Positions 1-5,817 of a stretch of DNA of 11,236 nt are shown here, one piece after another (the first letter of the stretch is position 1; each line of letters opens with the position of its first letter). Under the pieces are notes generated by a model, which ran no database searches, was not told the DNA's origin, and saw nothing but the letters and a program-made list of their open reading frames with translations. The position numbers and the translations under genes are program-made. The stretch is from NCBI GenBank assembly GCA_035943355.1, contig DASZCG010000014.1:1-11236 (forward strand), in the 5' to 3' direction. This DNA comes from 20CM-2-65-7 sp035943355 (GTDB taxonomy: Bacteria; Gemmatimonadota; Gemmatimonadetes; Gemmatimonadales; GWC2-71-9).

Positions 1-167
1 GACCAAATCGCGACGAGTCGCGCATTGGACGGGATCGGTGCTTGCGTACGGTTCTCAATCCTGCCCGTGACGACAAACCCTGAAGCGGGAGCGGTGCCGT
101 TACCGCATCCAGCGACGAGAGCGGCCAGCGCGACCGTGGCGAGAGTGAGGCGGACACGTCGACCCAT
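1..167 (-). CDS. Putative lipoprotein, 3' end outside the window
   Basis: Reading the minus strand from the ATG at 167-165 gives 55 codons without a stop before the left edge. The product begins MGRRVRLTLA, continues with a hydrophobic stretch and reaches a lipobox, LVAGC, with Cys21 as the predicted lipidated residue. This is a standard type II signal peptide: charged n-region at residues 1-6, hydrophobic core at about 7-18. The start is supported by GGAGG (complement of 173-177), 5 bases upstream of the ATG. The visible mature part (GNGTAPASG, then VVTGRIENR and PSNARLVAIW) is a short linker followed by what looks like the first strands of a small beta domain. I do not recognise the family from this fragment; a YscW/YbaY-like small beta lipoprotein is only a guess. 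The gene is divergent from the creatininase-family gene. The export signal is clear; the function is unknown. Confidence 0.75.
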   Translation of the reverse strand, partial: MGRRVRLTLATVALAALVAGCGNGTAPASGFVVTGRIENRTQAPIPSNARLVAIW

Positions 168-354
168 GGGTGCCTCCGAGCGGATTTCGCCGAAGGATGA
201 CGGGTCAGCCTGCCGCAAGGGAAGGGCAACCGCGCCAAACGTCATAACGCGACCGTGTGCAATCAGCTCCTCGCCGCGCGCGGGCGCGATACGCATAGCG
301 GGTCACCCGGTGTCGAGGTAGCGTTGAGCCCTCGAACGAATCCTCGGAGGACTC
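168..354. promoter_or_regulatory. Divergent intergenic region between lipoprotein and creatininase-family genes
   Basis: This 187-base region must hold the promoters for both flanking genes, because they point away from each other and each has its own Shine-Dalgarno (GGAGG complement at 173-177; GGAGG at 346-350). I see no convincing -35/-10 pair on either strand. One small perfect palindrome, CGGGT-C-ACCCG at 299-309, lies about 45 bases upstream of the creatininase-family start and could be a protein-binding site, although such palindromes are common in high-GC DNA. No open frame here looks like a real gene. Confidence 0.4.
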
Positions 355-1248
355 GTGTACCGATCTCTGCTGCTCTCCATCAACGCGCTCTGCGTCTCCG
401 CCCTGGGTGCGCAGGCACCTGCCACGAAGCCAGCACAGCTCTCCGTGCATTGGGAGGAGCTGACCGCGGCGGACTTCAAGGACGGGATCGCCCGCGCGCA
501 GGGCACCTGCCTGCTGCCGTTCGGCATCATGGAGAAGCATGGGCCGCATCTCCCATTGGGCAACGATCTGCTCAACGTGCGCTACGTCGCGCTCAATGCC
601 GCTCAGCAGGAATACTCCATCGTCTTTCCCGAGTATTATTTCGGGCAAATCTTCGAGGCGAAGCATGAGCCGGGCACCGTGGCCTACAGTCGCGGCTTAC
701 AGCTCCAGTTGCTGCAGGAAACCACCGACGAGATGGCCCGCAACGGCTGCAAGAAGATCATCATCGTGAACGGGCACGGCGGCAACAACAGCCTGTTGCC
801 GTTCTTCGCGCAGTCGCAGCTCGAGGCGCCGCATGATTACGTCGTCTACGTGCTGGGGATCGCGCGCGCGGGCCCGGGCGAGCCGAAGCACAAATCGAAC
901 CCGGCGACGGACATGCACGCCGGCGAAAGCGAAACGTCCGTGAGCATGATCGCCCGGCCGGATCTGGTGCACCTCGATCGCGCAGCGCAGGAATCGGGGG
1001 CGGATCAGGGGCGGTTGAAAGCGCTGCCGGAGGGCCTGTACACCGGGATCTGGTGGTACGCCCGTTTCCCGAATCACTACGCGGGGGAGGGCGCCGTGGC
1101 GTCGAAGGAGCTCGGCGACTTCGAGGCGAAGACGTGGATCAACGCGATCACGACTGCGATCCGCGCGGTCAAAGCGGATTCCGAGAGCCTGCGCCTGCAG
1201 AATGAGTTCTACCAGGGGAGCAAGGATCCGCTGAAGACGCCGCAGTAA
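355..1248 (+). CDS. Secreted creatininase-family amidohydrolase
   Basis: A 297-residue protein of the creatininase family (metal-dependent amidohydrolases that include creatinine amidohydrolase and MftE-like peptidases). The family metal ligands are recognisable: Glu60 and His62 in the segment GIMEKHGPHLPLGND, Asp71 at its end, His141 in NGHGGNN, and Glu191 in HAGESETS. The N-terminus (MYRSLLLSINALCVSALGAQA) is a probable Sec signal peptide cleaved near residue 20, so the enzyme probably acts in the periplasm, unlike classical cytoplasmic creatininases. The start is GTG, preceded by GGAGG at 346-350 with a 4-base spacer. An ATG further in would remove the signal peptide and the first metal ligands. 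It is transcribed alone and converges with the isomerase gene 13 bases downstream. The family is confident; the substrate (creatinine, another cyclic amide or a peptide) cannot be deduced. Confidence 0.9.
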   Translation: MYRSLLLSINALCVSALGAQAPATKPAQLSVHWEELTAADFKDGIARAQGTCLLPFGIMEKHGPHLPLGNDLLNVRYVALNAAQQEYSIVFPEYYFGQIFEAKHEPGTVAYSRGLQLQLLQETTDEMARNGCKKIIIVNGHGGNNSLLPFFAQSQLEAPHDYVVYVLGIARAGPGEPKHKSNPATDMHAGESETSVSMIARPDLVHLDRAAQESGADQGRLKALPEGLYTGIWWYARFPNHYAGEGAVASKELGDFEAKTWINAITTAIRAVKADSESLRLQNEFYQGSKDPLKTPQ

Positions 1249-1261
1249 GGGGGCGTGTGTC

Positions 1262-2128
1262 CTATCCGAGGAGCAGGCGGTCGATGCGGCGGCTCACGTC
1301 CTCCAGGTACGCCGCATCGCCGCCATCCAGCTCGGCGATCACGCTGCCGGTATAGCCGACCGCAGCGAACGCCGCTCGCACGGCCGGCCAATCGACGTCG
1401 CCGTCACCGAGGTTCACCCAGGCGTAGCCGCCCTCTGTGCGCTTGAAATCCTTCAGATGGACTTTGACGATCCGCTTGCCCAGCGCGCGAATCCAGTCCT
1501 GCGGATAGCCATACAGCACGACATTCCCGACATCAAACCAGGCTCGCACCCACGGGCTGCGAAACTCGTCGATGTACTGCGCCATCTCGAGCGGGCTGAG
1601 CAAGAACTTGTTCCAGACCTCCTCGATCGCGATGACGACGTTGAGCTGCTCGGCCAGGGGAATGAGCTTGCGAATCTGCGCCTGCGAGCGTGTCCAGGCA
1701 TCGCGATAGGAGGTCTGCGGATTCACGACCGCCGGCACGAGCAGCACGGCGTCCGCGCCCCAGAGCTTCGCATTGTGCAGCGAGGTGCGCATGCCGGCGA
1801 GGCTCTTCTCGACGACGGCCGGATCGCTGGAGGAGAGCGGATACTGCCAGTGATCCACATTCATCACGGAGTCGATGCGGACGTTCGCCGTGTCCGCCGC
1901 TCGCTTCATCTCCTCCGCTTTGCTCTGATCGGGCTCGGTCAGCGCTTGCACAACCGCGAAGCCCGAGTCGCGGACCAGCGTGAAACGGTCGGCATAACTC
2001 AGCTTGTCTGACACCATGTCGAAGACGAGGCCTTTTGTGATCGCGGGTGGCGACGCCCGGAAGGCCAGCTGCGACGCTCCCGCCACGGCCAGCGAAGTCT
2101 TCAAGAACTCACGACGTGTCGCGGGCAT
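1262..2128 (-). CDS. Tat-exported sugar phosphate isomerase/epimerase-like TIM barrel
   Basis: A 288-residue protein of the xylose-isomerase-like TIM-barrel superfamily (AP endonuclease 2 type), which includes sugar and inosose isomerases, epimerases and 3-keto-glycoside-processing enzymes. The N-terminus has a twin-arginine motif, RREFLKT (residues 5-11), then a short hydrophobic stretch ending near AFRA, so export in folded form is likely. The probable metal ligands of the barrel are visible: Glu169/170 in AIEEVWNK, Asp199 in WFDVGN, His224 in VKVHLKDF and Glu266 in IAELDGGD. The C-terminal part, with its LGDGDVDW segment, is characteristic of the family. It is the last gene of the minus-strand operon, starting 7 bases after the oxidoreductase stop. 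There is no strong Shine-Dalgarno, so translation is probably coupled. An isomerase or epimerase working on the oxidised sugar made by its neighbour is plausible; the substrate is unknown. Confidence 0.88.
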   Translation of the reverse strand: MPATRREFLKTSLAVAGASQLAFRASPPAITKGLVFDMVSDKLSYADRFTLVRDSGFAVVQALTEPDQSKAEEMKRAADTANVRIDSVMNVDHWQYPLSSSDPAVVEKSLAGMRTSLHNAKLWGADAVLLVPAVVNPQTSYRDAWTRSQAQIRKLIPLAEQLNVVIAIEEVWNKFLLSPLEMAQYIDEFRSPWVRAWFDVGNVVLYGYPQDWIRALGKRIVKVHLKDFKRTEGGYAWVNLGDGDVDWPAVRAAFAAVGYTGSVIAELDGGDAAYLEDVSRRIDRLLLG

Positions 2129-2135
2129 ATGAGTC

Positions 2136-3413
2136 TCAGCTCAGCTTTGCCAGATCGAGTCTCGCGTCCCACACCTCGGTCGATTTGAGCAGCTCGTCCC
2201 AGCTGATCTCGCGCCCCGTGTACGCTGCCGCCCGCGCCATCATGCAGGAGAGCGCCGACTCGGCGCCCTTGTCGGCCTGATTGTGAAACTTGCCGCTGTT
2301 GATGCTCTCGATGAACGCCTTTTTCTTTGCGGCATCGGCGTCCTGCAGATTGGACGTGAAGTTGCCGGTCACGGAGAAGGCCGCTTGCTGTCCCGGTTGC
2401 TGGACGACGAGCGGCGCTTGCCATGGCTCATCGCCCCAGATGCCGAGGGGGCCGGTGTAGGGCGAGACGGCTGTGCCCTTTGTGCCGAAGAAACGCTCGC
2501 TGACGTCCCACCATCCCTTGGCGAACTGCGTCGAGCTGAACGTGACGTCCACATTGTTGGGATAGTGGAAGACGGCGTTGTAATTCCCAAAACAATCGCC
2601 GTCATCGGCGGGACGGCCCTGACGTCCGCCGGTGGCGCTGACTTTCACGGGGTGCGCCTGGAGGACCCAATTGCAGATGTCGATGACGTGAATGTTCTGT
2701 TCGACGATGATGTCCCCCGACAACACGCGATCGCGCACCCAATTCCTGAGCCGCCGCTCGACGGGTGACGCCGTGGGCCAGGGTGGACGATCGATATAGC
2801 CGGTCAGATAGTAGGCTTCCCCGCAGACGATACTGCCGATCGCGCCGTTATGGATGCGGCGCACCAGTTCGACGAAAGGCGGGCAGTCGCGGATTTGAAA
2901 CCCCACGTCCAGGCTGAGCTTGCCCTGCGCGCGCTTGCCGATCTCCAACACGCGTTTCGCGCCGGGCACGTCGATGGCCACGGGCTTCTCCAGGTACACG
3001 TGCTTGCCCCCGGCGACGACGCTGTCGAGGTGCTGGGGATGGAAGTAGGGTGGTGTCGCGATGACGATCGCGTCGACTTCCCTGGACGCGGCGATTTGCT
3101 CGGAGGCGTGCGGGCCGACGAACAGCTGCTTCGCGTCGAGCGCCGCGTACCCTTTTGCCTGCTGCACCTGATCGAAGTGCGAGCGGGCCGCGTCGAGCTG
3201 GTCCTGAAACAGATCGGCCAGCGCGACGACCTGCGCGCCGCCCGTGTCCACCAGATTCTCCGCGTCCTCCGTGCCGCGCCCGCCGCAGCCGAGCAGTCCG
3301 ACGCGAATGGCGGAGTTCGCGCGCGAGCCGCGCACCAACTCGGGTTTGATGAGCATGGCCGCGGCGGCCGTCGCCGTGACATTCAAGAACGTACGACGAT
3401 CCACGTCTGACAT
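2136..3413 (-). CDS. Tat-exported Gfo/Idh/MocA family oxidoreductase
   Basis: A 425-residue NAD(P)-dependent oxidoreductase of the Gfo/Idh/MocA family. It opens with a twin-arginine signal, DRRTFLNV (residues 5-12), followed by an alanine-rich hydrophobic segment. The Rossmann fold begins at IRVGLLGCGGRG (about 36-47). The family EKP motif, whose lysine is catalytic, is at Glu142-Lys143-Pro144 in HVYLEKPVAID. A second active-site segment, VEQNIHVIDICNW with His242, lies in the substrate domain. The start is ATG with GGAGG 4 bases upstream (complement of 3418-3422). Tat-exported members such as glucose-fructose oxidoreductase and the 3-keto-glycoside oxidoreductases keep a tightly bound cofactor and work in the periplasm. 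The gene lies 12 bases after the DUF2461 gene and 7 bases before the isomerase gene, and oxidoreductase/isomerase pairs of this kind are common in glycan-degrading soil bacteria. Family assignment is firm; the sugar is not identified. Confidence 0.93.
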   Translation of the reverse strand: MSDVDRRTFLNVTATAAAAMLIKPELVRGSRANSAIRVGLLGCGGRGTEDAENLVDTGGAQVVALADLFQDQLDAARSHFDQVQQAKGYAALDAKQLFVGPHASEQIAASREVDAIVIATPPYFHPQHLDSVVAGGKHVYLEKPVAIDVPGAKRVLEIGKRAQGKLSLDVGFQIRDCPPFVELVRRIHNGAIGSIVCGEAYYLTGYIDRPPWPTASPVERRLRNWVRDRVLSGDIIVEQNIHVIDICNWVLQAHPVKVSATGGRQGRPADDGDCFGNYNAVFHYPNNVDVTFSSTQFAKGWWDVSERFFGTKGTAVSPYTGPLGIWGDEPWQAPLVVQQPGQQAAFSVTGNFTSNLQDADAAKKKAFIESINSGKFHNQADKGAESALSCMMARAAAYTGREISWDELLKSTEVWDARLDLAKLS

Positions 3414-3425
3414 ACGTCCTCCGTT

Positions 3426-4133
3426 TTATCGCGTCGTTGCAGCCTTGAGTCCCAACGCCCCGTTCAACCACCGCACGAGGGGCAGGAGCCGCGCGAAATC
3501 TTCCTGCAGGAGCGCCGCGAGTCGAGGGCTGGTGACTTGCGTGTCGGTCAGCTCGCGTCCTGAGACAAACGACTGGAACTTGAGCCAACGGGCGGCGGGG
3601 TGCGTCTCGGCGAAGCCGCGCGGCATGCGTTTGAGCGTGTGCTCGTCGTCCAGTCCCCCGAAGCGCCGCACGAAGCCCGGGTTCTTGACGACACGCTCGA
3701 AGCCTCTTTGATCCTCGGCGATGGCGTCCCGCAGCTTGCCCAGCAGCGGACGCGGCGGCATCCAGATCCCCGCGCCGGTGAACGAGCTGCCCGGCTGGAG
3801 GTGGAAGTAGAACCCGGCGCCACCGCCCTCGGCGCTGTCTCCCACCCGCGGATCCGCGTCGCGATGCCAGAACCAGCACCCGGCGTTGGTCTTGTAGGGC
3901 GACTTGTCCTTGGAGAACCGCACGTCGCGGTAGATCCGAAACATGGAGCGCTTGGGGTGGCCCGTAATCTCGGGGGCCAGGCGGGCGAGCCGGACGTCCA
4001 TGTCTTCAATCAAGGCCCGCATCGGCGTGACAACGGCCTGGTCGTAGTCCGGGCGATGGGCTTCGAACCAGGGCTTCGCGTTGTGACGCGCGAGGCCGCG
4101 AAAGAAGGTCAGCGTCGCGGCGGTGAAGGCCAT
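3426..4133 (-). CDS. DUF2461 domain-containing protein (TIGR02453 family)
   Basis: A 235-residue protein of the widespread DUF2461/TIGR02453 family, whose biochemical function is not established. Family hallmarks are FFRGLARHNAKPWFEAHRPDYD at about 10-31 and RIYRDVRFSKDKSPYKTN at about 66-83, followed by the aromatic GFYFHLQPG segment. Length is normal for the family, and I see no signal peptide, so the protein is probably cytoplasmic. The ATG lies only 4 bases after the GH30 stop, with no clear Shine-Dalgarno, so translation is probably coupled to that gene. It is the odd member of an operon whose other three products all carry export signals. It may be a passenger or have an unrecognised role in sugar metabolism; the sequence does not tell. 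Confidence 0.9.
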   Translation of the reverse strand: MAFTAATLTFFRGLARHNAKPWFEAHRPDYDQAVVTPMRALIEDMDVRLARLAPEITGHPKRSMFRIYRDVRFSKDKSPYKTNAGCWFWHRDADPRVGDSAEGGGAGFYFHLQPGSSFTGAGIWMPPRPLLGKLRDAIAEDQRGFERVVKNPGFVRRFGGLDDEHTLKRMPRGFAETHPAARWLKFQSFVSGRELTDTQVTSPRLAALLQEDFARLLPLVRWLNGALGLKAATTR

Positions 4134-4137
4134 GGGC

Positions 4138-5586
4138 CTAGAACACCACCGTCTGGATCGAGTGCGCCGGAGAGCGCACCGTCACCGCGCCGCTCCCGAC
4201 GCTCAGGTGGAATTCGGCGCCGCGCGCGGTCGGATTCATCACGACGACTGCGACGCTGCCGTCCGGGTTCTTGAACCCGGTCGCGAGCAGCTGGCTGCGG
4301 CTGGGCGCGACGGCAATCCGCCTGGCGCCGGGACGAATGAATTTCGAGAAGTGCCCGATGTAATAGTAGGAGTTCGTGTAGATCAGCGTCCCGGTGCGCG
4401 TGTCGGCGTGGATCGGCGCAAAGCAGTAGTTGCCGACATGATTGGGCCCGCCTTTCTCATCGAGCAGGATGTTCCAGTCCGTCCACCCCTCCGCGCCCGA
4501 ATTGAAATCGTGAATCATCGAGCGCCCGTAGGCTTCGCCCAGACTCCAGCGCCCGTACGCGGTGGAGTCGAAATTCGCCGGCGTACCTTCCGTGAAGAGC
4601 AGGTGCTTGTTGGGATAGAGCTGGTTCACGAGCGCCACGTTCTCGTACATCTGCGTCCCACCCGACCAGTCTTCGTACCAGTGGAATCCCACACCCCAGG
4701 CGTAGCGCGCCGCCGCTGAATCGCTGAAGATCGCGAGCGCGCGCTGCACGATCAGATCACGGTTGTGGTCCCACACGATGATGTTGACGTCCTTGAGCCC
4801 CTCCTTGACCATCGCGGGGCCGAGATGATCCCGGAGGAAGTCCCGCTCCTCCTCGGGCTGGTAGATGCACGACTCCCAGGTCTGCCGCGCCATGGGCTCG
4901 TTCTGAATCGTGATCCCCCATATCGGCACACCGGCCTGGCGATAGCTCTTGATGAACTTCGTGTAGTAGAGCGCCCAAGCCTGGCGGTACTCGGGCCGCA
5001 GGTGCCCGCCATGGAGCATGTCGTTGTTGTCCTTCATATACGCCGGTGGGCTCCACGGACTGGCGAACAGCTTGAGCCGGTTGCCGCTTGCCGACATCGC
5101 GCGCTTGATCAAGGGAATCTTGTACTTGAGATCGGGTGCGATGCTGAAGCTGCTGAGATCCTTGTCGCCTTCCGTGACGTACGTGTAGCTCGCGCTCGAG
5201 AAGTCACAGCTGTTGATGTTGGTCCGGGCGAGCGTGTACCCGATGCCGCGTTCCGGACTGTAGTACGCCTCGATCAGTTGCGCCTGGCGTTCCGCGGGCA
5301 GCTTGGCAAAGGTCTCCGCGGCGGCATCGGTGAGCGCGCCGCCGATGCCGATCATCGTCTGGAACGTGCGCCGCGGATCGATGAAGACGTAGATCTCTGC
5401 CTCGGTTGTCGGCGCGGCGTCTTGGAACGTGAGTGTGTCCGACGGCGTCAGCCGGAGGTTGGTGCTGTCGGCCGTGGTGTACACAACGGCCCGCTTTCCG
5501 ACGACCGTGAGGGCTTGAGCGGACAGCGCGGGAGTCGTGAGGACCAACGCAACGAGCAGTGCTCGCCAAACCAGGGACGTGGCCAT
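4138..5586 (-). CDS. Secreted glycoside hydrolase family 30 (glucosylceramidase-like)
   Basis: A 482-residue retaining glycosidase of family GH30, closest in look to the subfamily of glucosylceramidase-like enzymes. A Sec signal peptide (MATSLVWRALLVALVLTTPALSA) is cleaved near residue 23-25. The catalytic acid/base is Glu230 in WGITIQNEP and the likely nucleophile is Glu333 in LLFTEGT. Other family segments are FQTMIGIGGALTDAAAE (about 75-91), LKLFASPWSPPAYMK (about 171-185) and a C-terminal beta-sandwich ending HSIQTVVF. The open frame extends upstream to 5799, but that part is the antisense of the small lysine gene and its hairpin. The ATG at 5586 is preferred because it begins a perfect signal peptide and has AGGTGG (complement of 5598-5603) 11 bases upstream. 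It is the first gene of the four-gene operon, so substrate release would precede oxidation and isomerisation. Specificity (glucosyl, xylosyl or beta-1,6-glucan) cannot be read from the sequence. Confidence 0.93.
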   Translation of the reverse strand: MATSLVWRALLVALVLTTPALSAQALTVVGKRAVVYTTADSTNLRLTPSDTLTFQDAAPTTEAEIYVFIDPRRTFQTMIGIGGALTDAAAETFAKLPAERQAQLIEAYYSPERGIGYTLARTNINSCDFSSASYTYVTEGDKDLSSFSIAPDLKYKIPLIKRAMSASGNRLKLFASPWSPPAYMKDNNDMLHGGHLRPEYRQAWALYYTKFIKSYRQAGVPIWGITIQNEPMARQTWESCIYQPEEERDFLRDHLGPAMVKEGLKDVNIIVWDHNRDLIVQRALAIFSDSAAARYAWGVGFHWYEDWSGGTQMYENVALVNQLYPNKHLLFTEGTPANFDSTAYGRWSLGEAYGRSMIHDFNSGAEGWTDWNILLDEKGGPNHVGNYCFAPIHADTRTGTLIYTNSYYYIGHFSKFIRPGARRIAVAPSRSQLLATGFKNPDGSVAVVVMNPTARGAEFHLSVGSGAVTVRSPAHSIQTVVF

Positions 5587-5589
5587 TGC

Positions 5590-5632
5590 ACTATAGTCCA
5601 CCTGCAAGCGTGGGGTCGTCAAGTTTTTTTCT
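5590..5632 (-). promoter_or_regulatory. Candidate promoter of the GH30 operon
   Basis: On the minus strand, TTGACG (complement of 5617-5622) is a near-consensus -35 box directly preceded by an A-rich tract (complement of 5623-5632) resembling an UP element. The -10 is unclear: TATAGT (complement of 5590-5595) is a good match but 21 bases away, while GACTAT (complement of 5593-5598) has an 18-base spacing but only a 3/6 match. The site is placed correctly to drive the four-gene operon, but the exact promoter is uncertain. Confidence 0.35.
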
Positions 5633-5645
5633 TCTCGCTGGCTGC

Positions 5646-5673
5646 TTGCAACTGCTGGACGAAGCGGTACCTT
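5646..5673 (+). promoter_or_regulatory. Candidate weak promoter for the lysine minigene
   Basis: TTGCAA at 5646-5651 and TACCTT at 5668-5673 are separated by 16 bases, a possible sigma70-type promoter about 20 bases upstream of the minigene Shine-Dalgarno. The -10 match is poor (3 of 6), so this is a suggestion only. Transcription would run away from the GH30 operon, making 5587-5703 a compact divergent promoter region. Confidence 0.25.
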
Positions 5674-5691
5674 GGTTACATGGCCCTTAGC

Positions 5692-5698
5692 AAGGAGG
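5692..5698 (+). promoter_or_regulatory. Perfect Shine-Dalgarno AAGGAGG of the lysine minigene
   Basis: AAGGAGG is a full-length match to the anti-Shine-Dalgarno and sits 5 bases before the ATG at 5704. It is the strongest ribosome-binding site in the window. It decides the start: an earlier in-frame ATG at 5680 would put this site inside the coding sequence. Confidence 0.7.
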
Positions 5699-5703
5699 AT
5701 CCG

Positions 5704-5739
5704 ATGGCCATGAAGAAGAAGAAAAAGAAAAAGAAGTAG
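5704..5739 (+). CDS. Eleven-codon minigene encoding a poly-lysine peptide
   Basis: The frame is ATG GCC ATG, then eight lysine codons (AAG x3, AAA, AAG, AAA, AAG x2) and TAG, giving MAMKKKKKKKK. It is too short for ordinary gene callers. Support comes from its setting: a perfect AAGGAGG at the ideal distance upstream and a strong GC-rich hairpin starting 14 bases after the stop, all within a short intergenic region. The mixed use of AAG and AAA, with no run longer than five A, shows that the peptide is not simply the product of one repeated base. An in-frame extension to ATG 5680 (adding MALSKEDP) is possible but would bury the Shine-Dalgarno. I know no defined function. Options are a very basic nucleic-acid- or ribosome-binding peptide, a ribosome-stalling leader, or a purine-rich small RNA that merely resembles a gene. 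Translation is unproven. Confidence 0.5.
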   Translation: MAMKKKKKKKK

Positions 5740-5752
5740 CGGCAGTCGCAGA

Positions 5753-5784
5753 AAGCGCCCGGGTCTGGTTGACACCGGGCGCTT
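5753..5784. terminator. Hairpin between convergent minigene and M14 carboxypeptidase gene
   Basis: A perfect 10-bp stem, AAGCGCCCGG (5753-5762) with CCGGGCGCTT (5775-5784), closes a 12-base loop. It lies 13 bases after the minigene stop and 33 bases after the M14 gene stop on the other strand, so it can serve both. The tails are only moderately U-rich (TTCGTTGTTG on plus, TTTCTG on minus), so it is a probable rather than textbook intrinsic terminator. Confidence 0.7.
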
Positions 5785-5817
5785 CGTTGTTGAGCCCATC
5801 CGTACTCTCTTACTCGA

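Noticed and set aside
25..321. Plus-strand open frame of 98 codons near the left edge.
   Set aside because: It is antisense to the lipoprotein start and runs through the divergent promoter region, with no ribosome-binding site or motif.
1457..2011. Plus-strand open frames of 97-184 codons within 1457-2011.
   Set aside because: They are shadows of the TIM-barrel isomerase gene, which has a Tat signal and intact metal ligands; high GC content creates long antisense frames.
2850..3410. Overlapping antisense and alternate-frame open frames across the Gfo/Idh gene.
   Set aside because: They show biased, low-complexity composition (Arg/Ala/Pro-rich) without motifs, while the minus-strand frame has the Rossmann and EKP motifs.
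5713..5736. AAA-AAG codon pairs as a programmed -1 frameshift site, with upstream Shine-Dalgarno and downstream hairpin as in dnaX.
   Set aside because: The heptamer is G-AAA-AAG, not the slippery A-AAA-AAG; the Shine-Dalgarno is needed for initiation, the hairpin is far downstream, and the -1 frame only leads into the antisense of the M14 gene.
4765..5739. Long plus-strand open frame of 324 codons ending in the lysine tract.
   Set aside because: Nearly all of it is antisense to the clearly real GH30 gene and has no family resemblance. Only its last codons, after the AAGGAGG, make sense as a separate minigene.
5587..5799. Upstream in-frame extension of the GH30 gene, beginning MGSTTKRPVS and containing a leucine/phenylalanine stretch that resembles a signal peptide.
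   Set aside because: The hydrophobic stretch is just the antisense of the lysine codons of the minigene, and the extension runs through the terminator hairpin. A proper signal peptide begins at the ATG at 5586.
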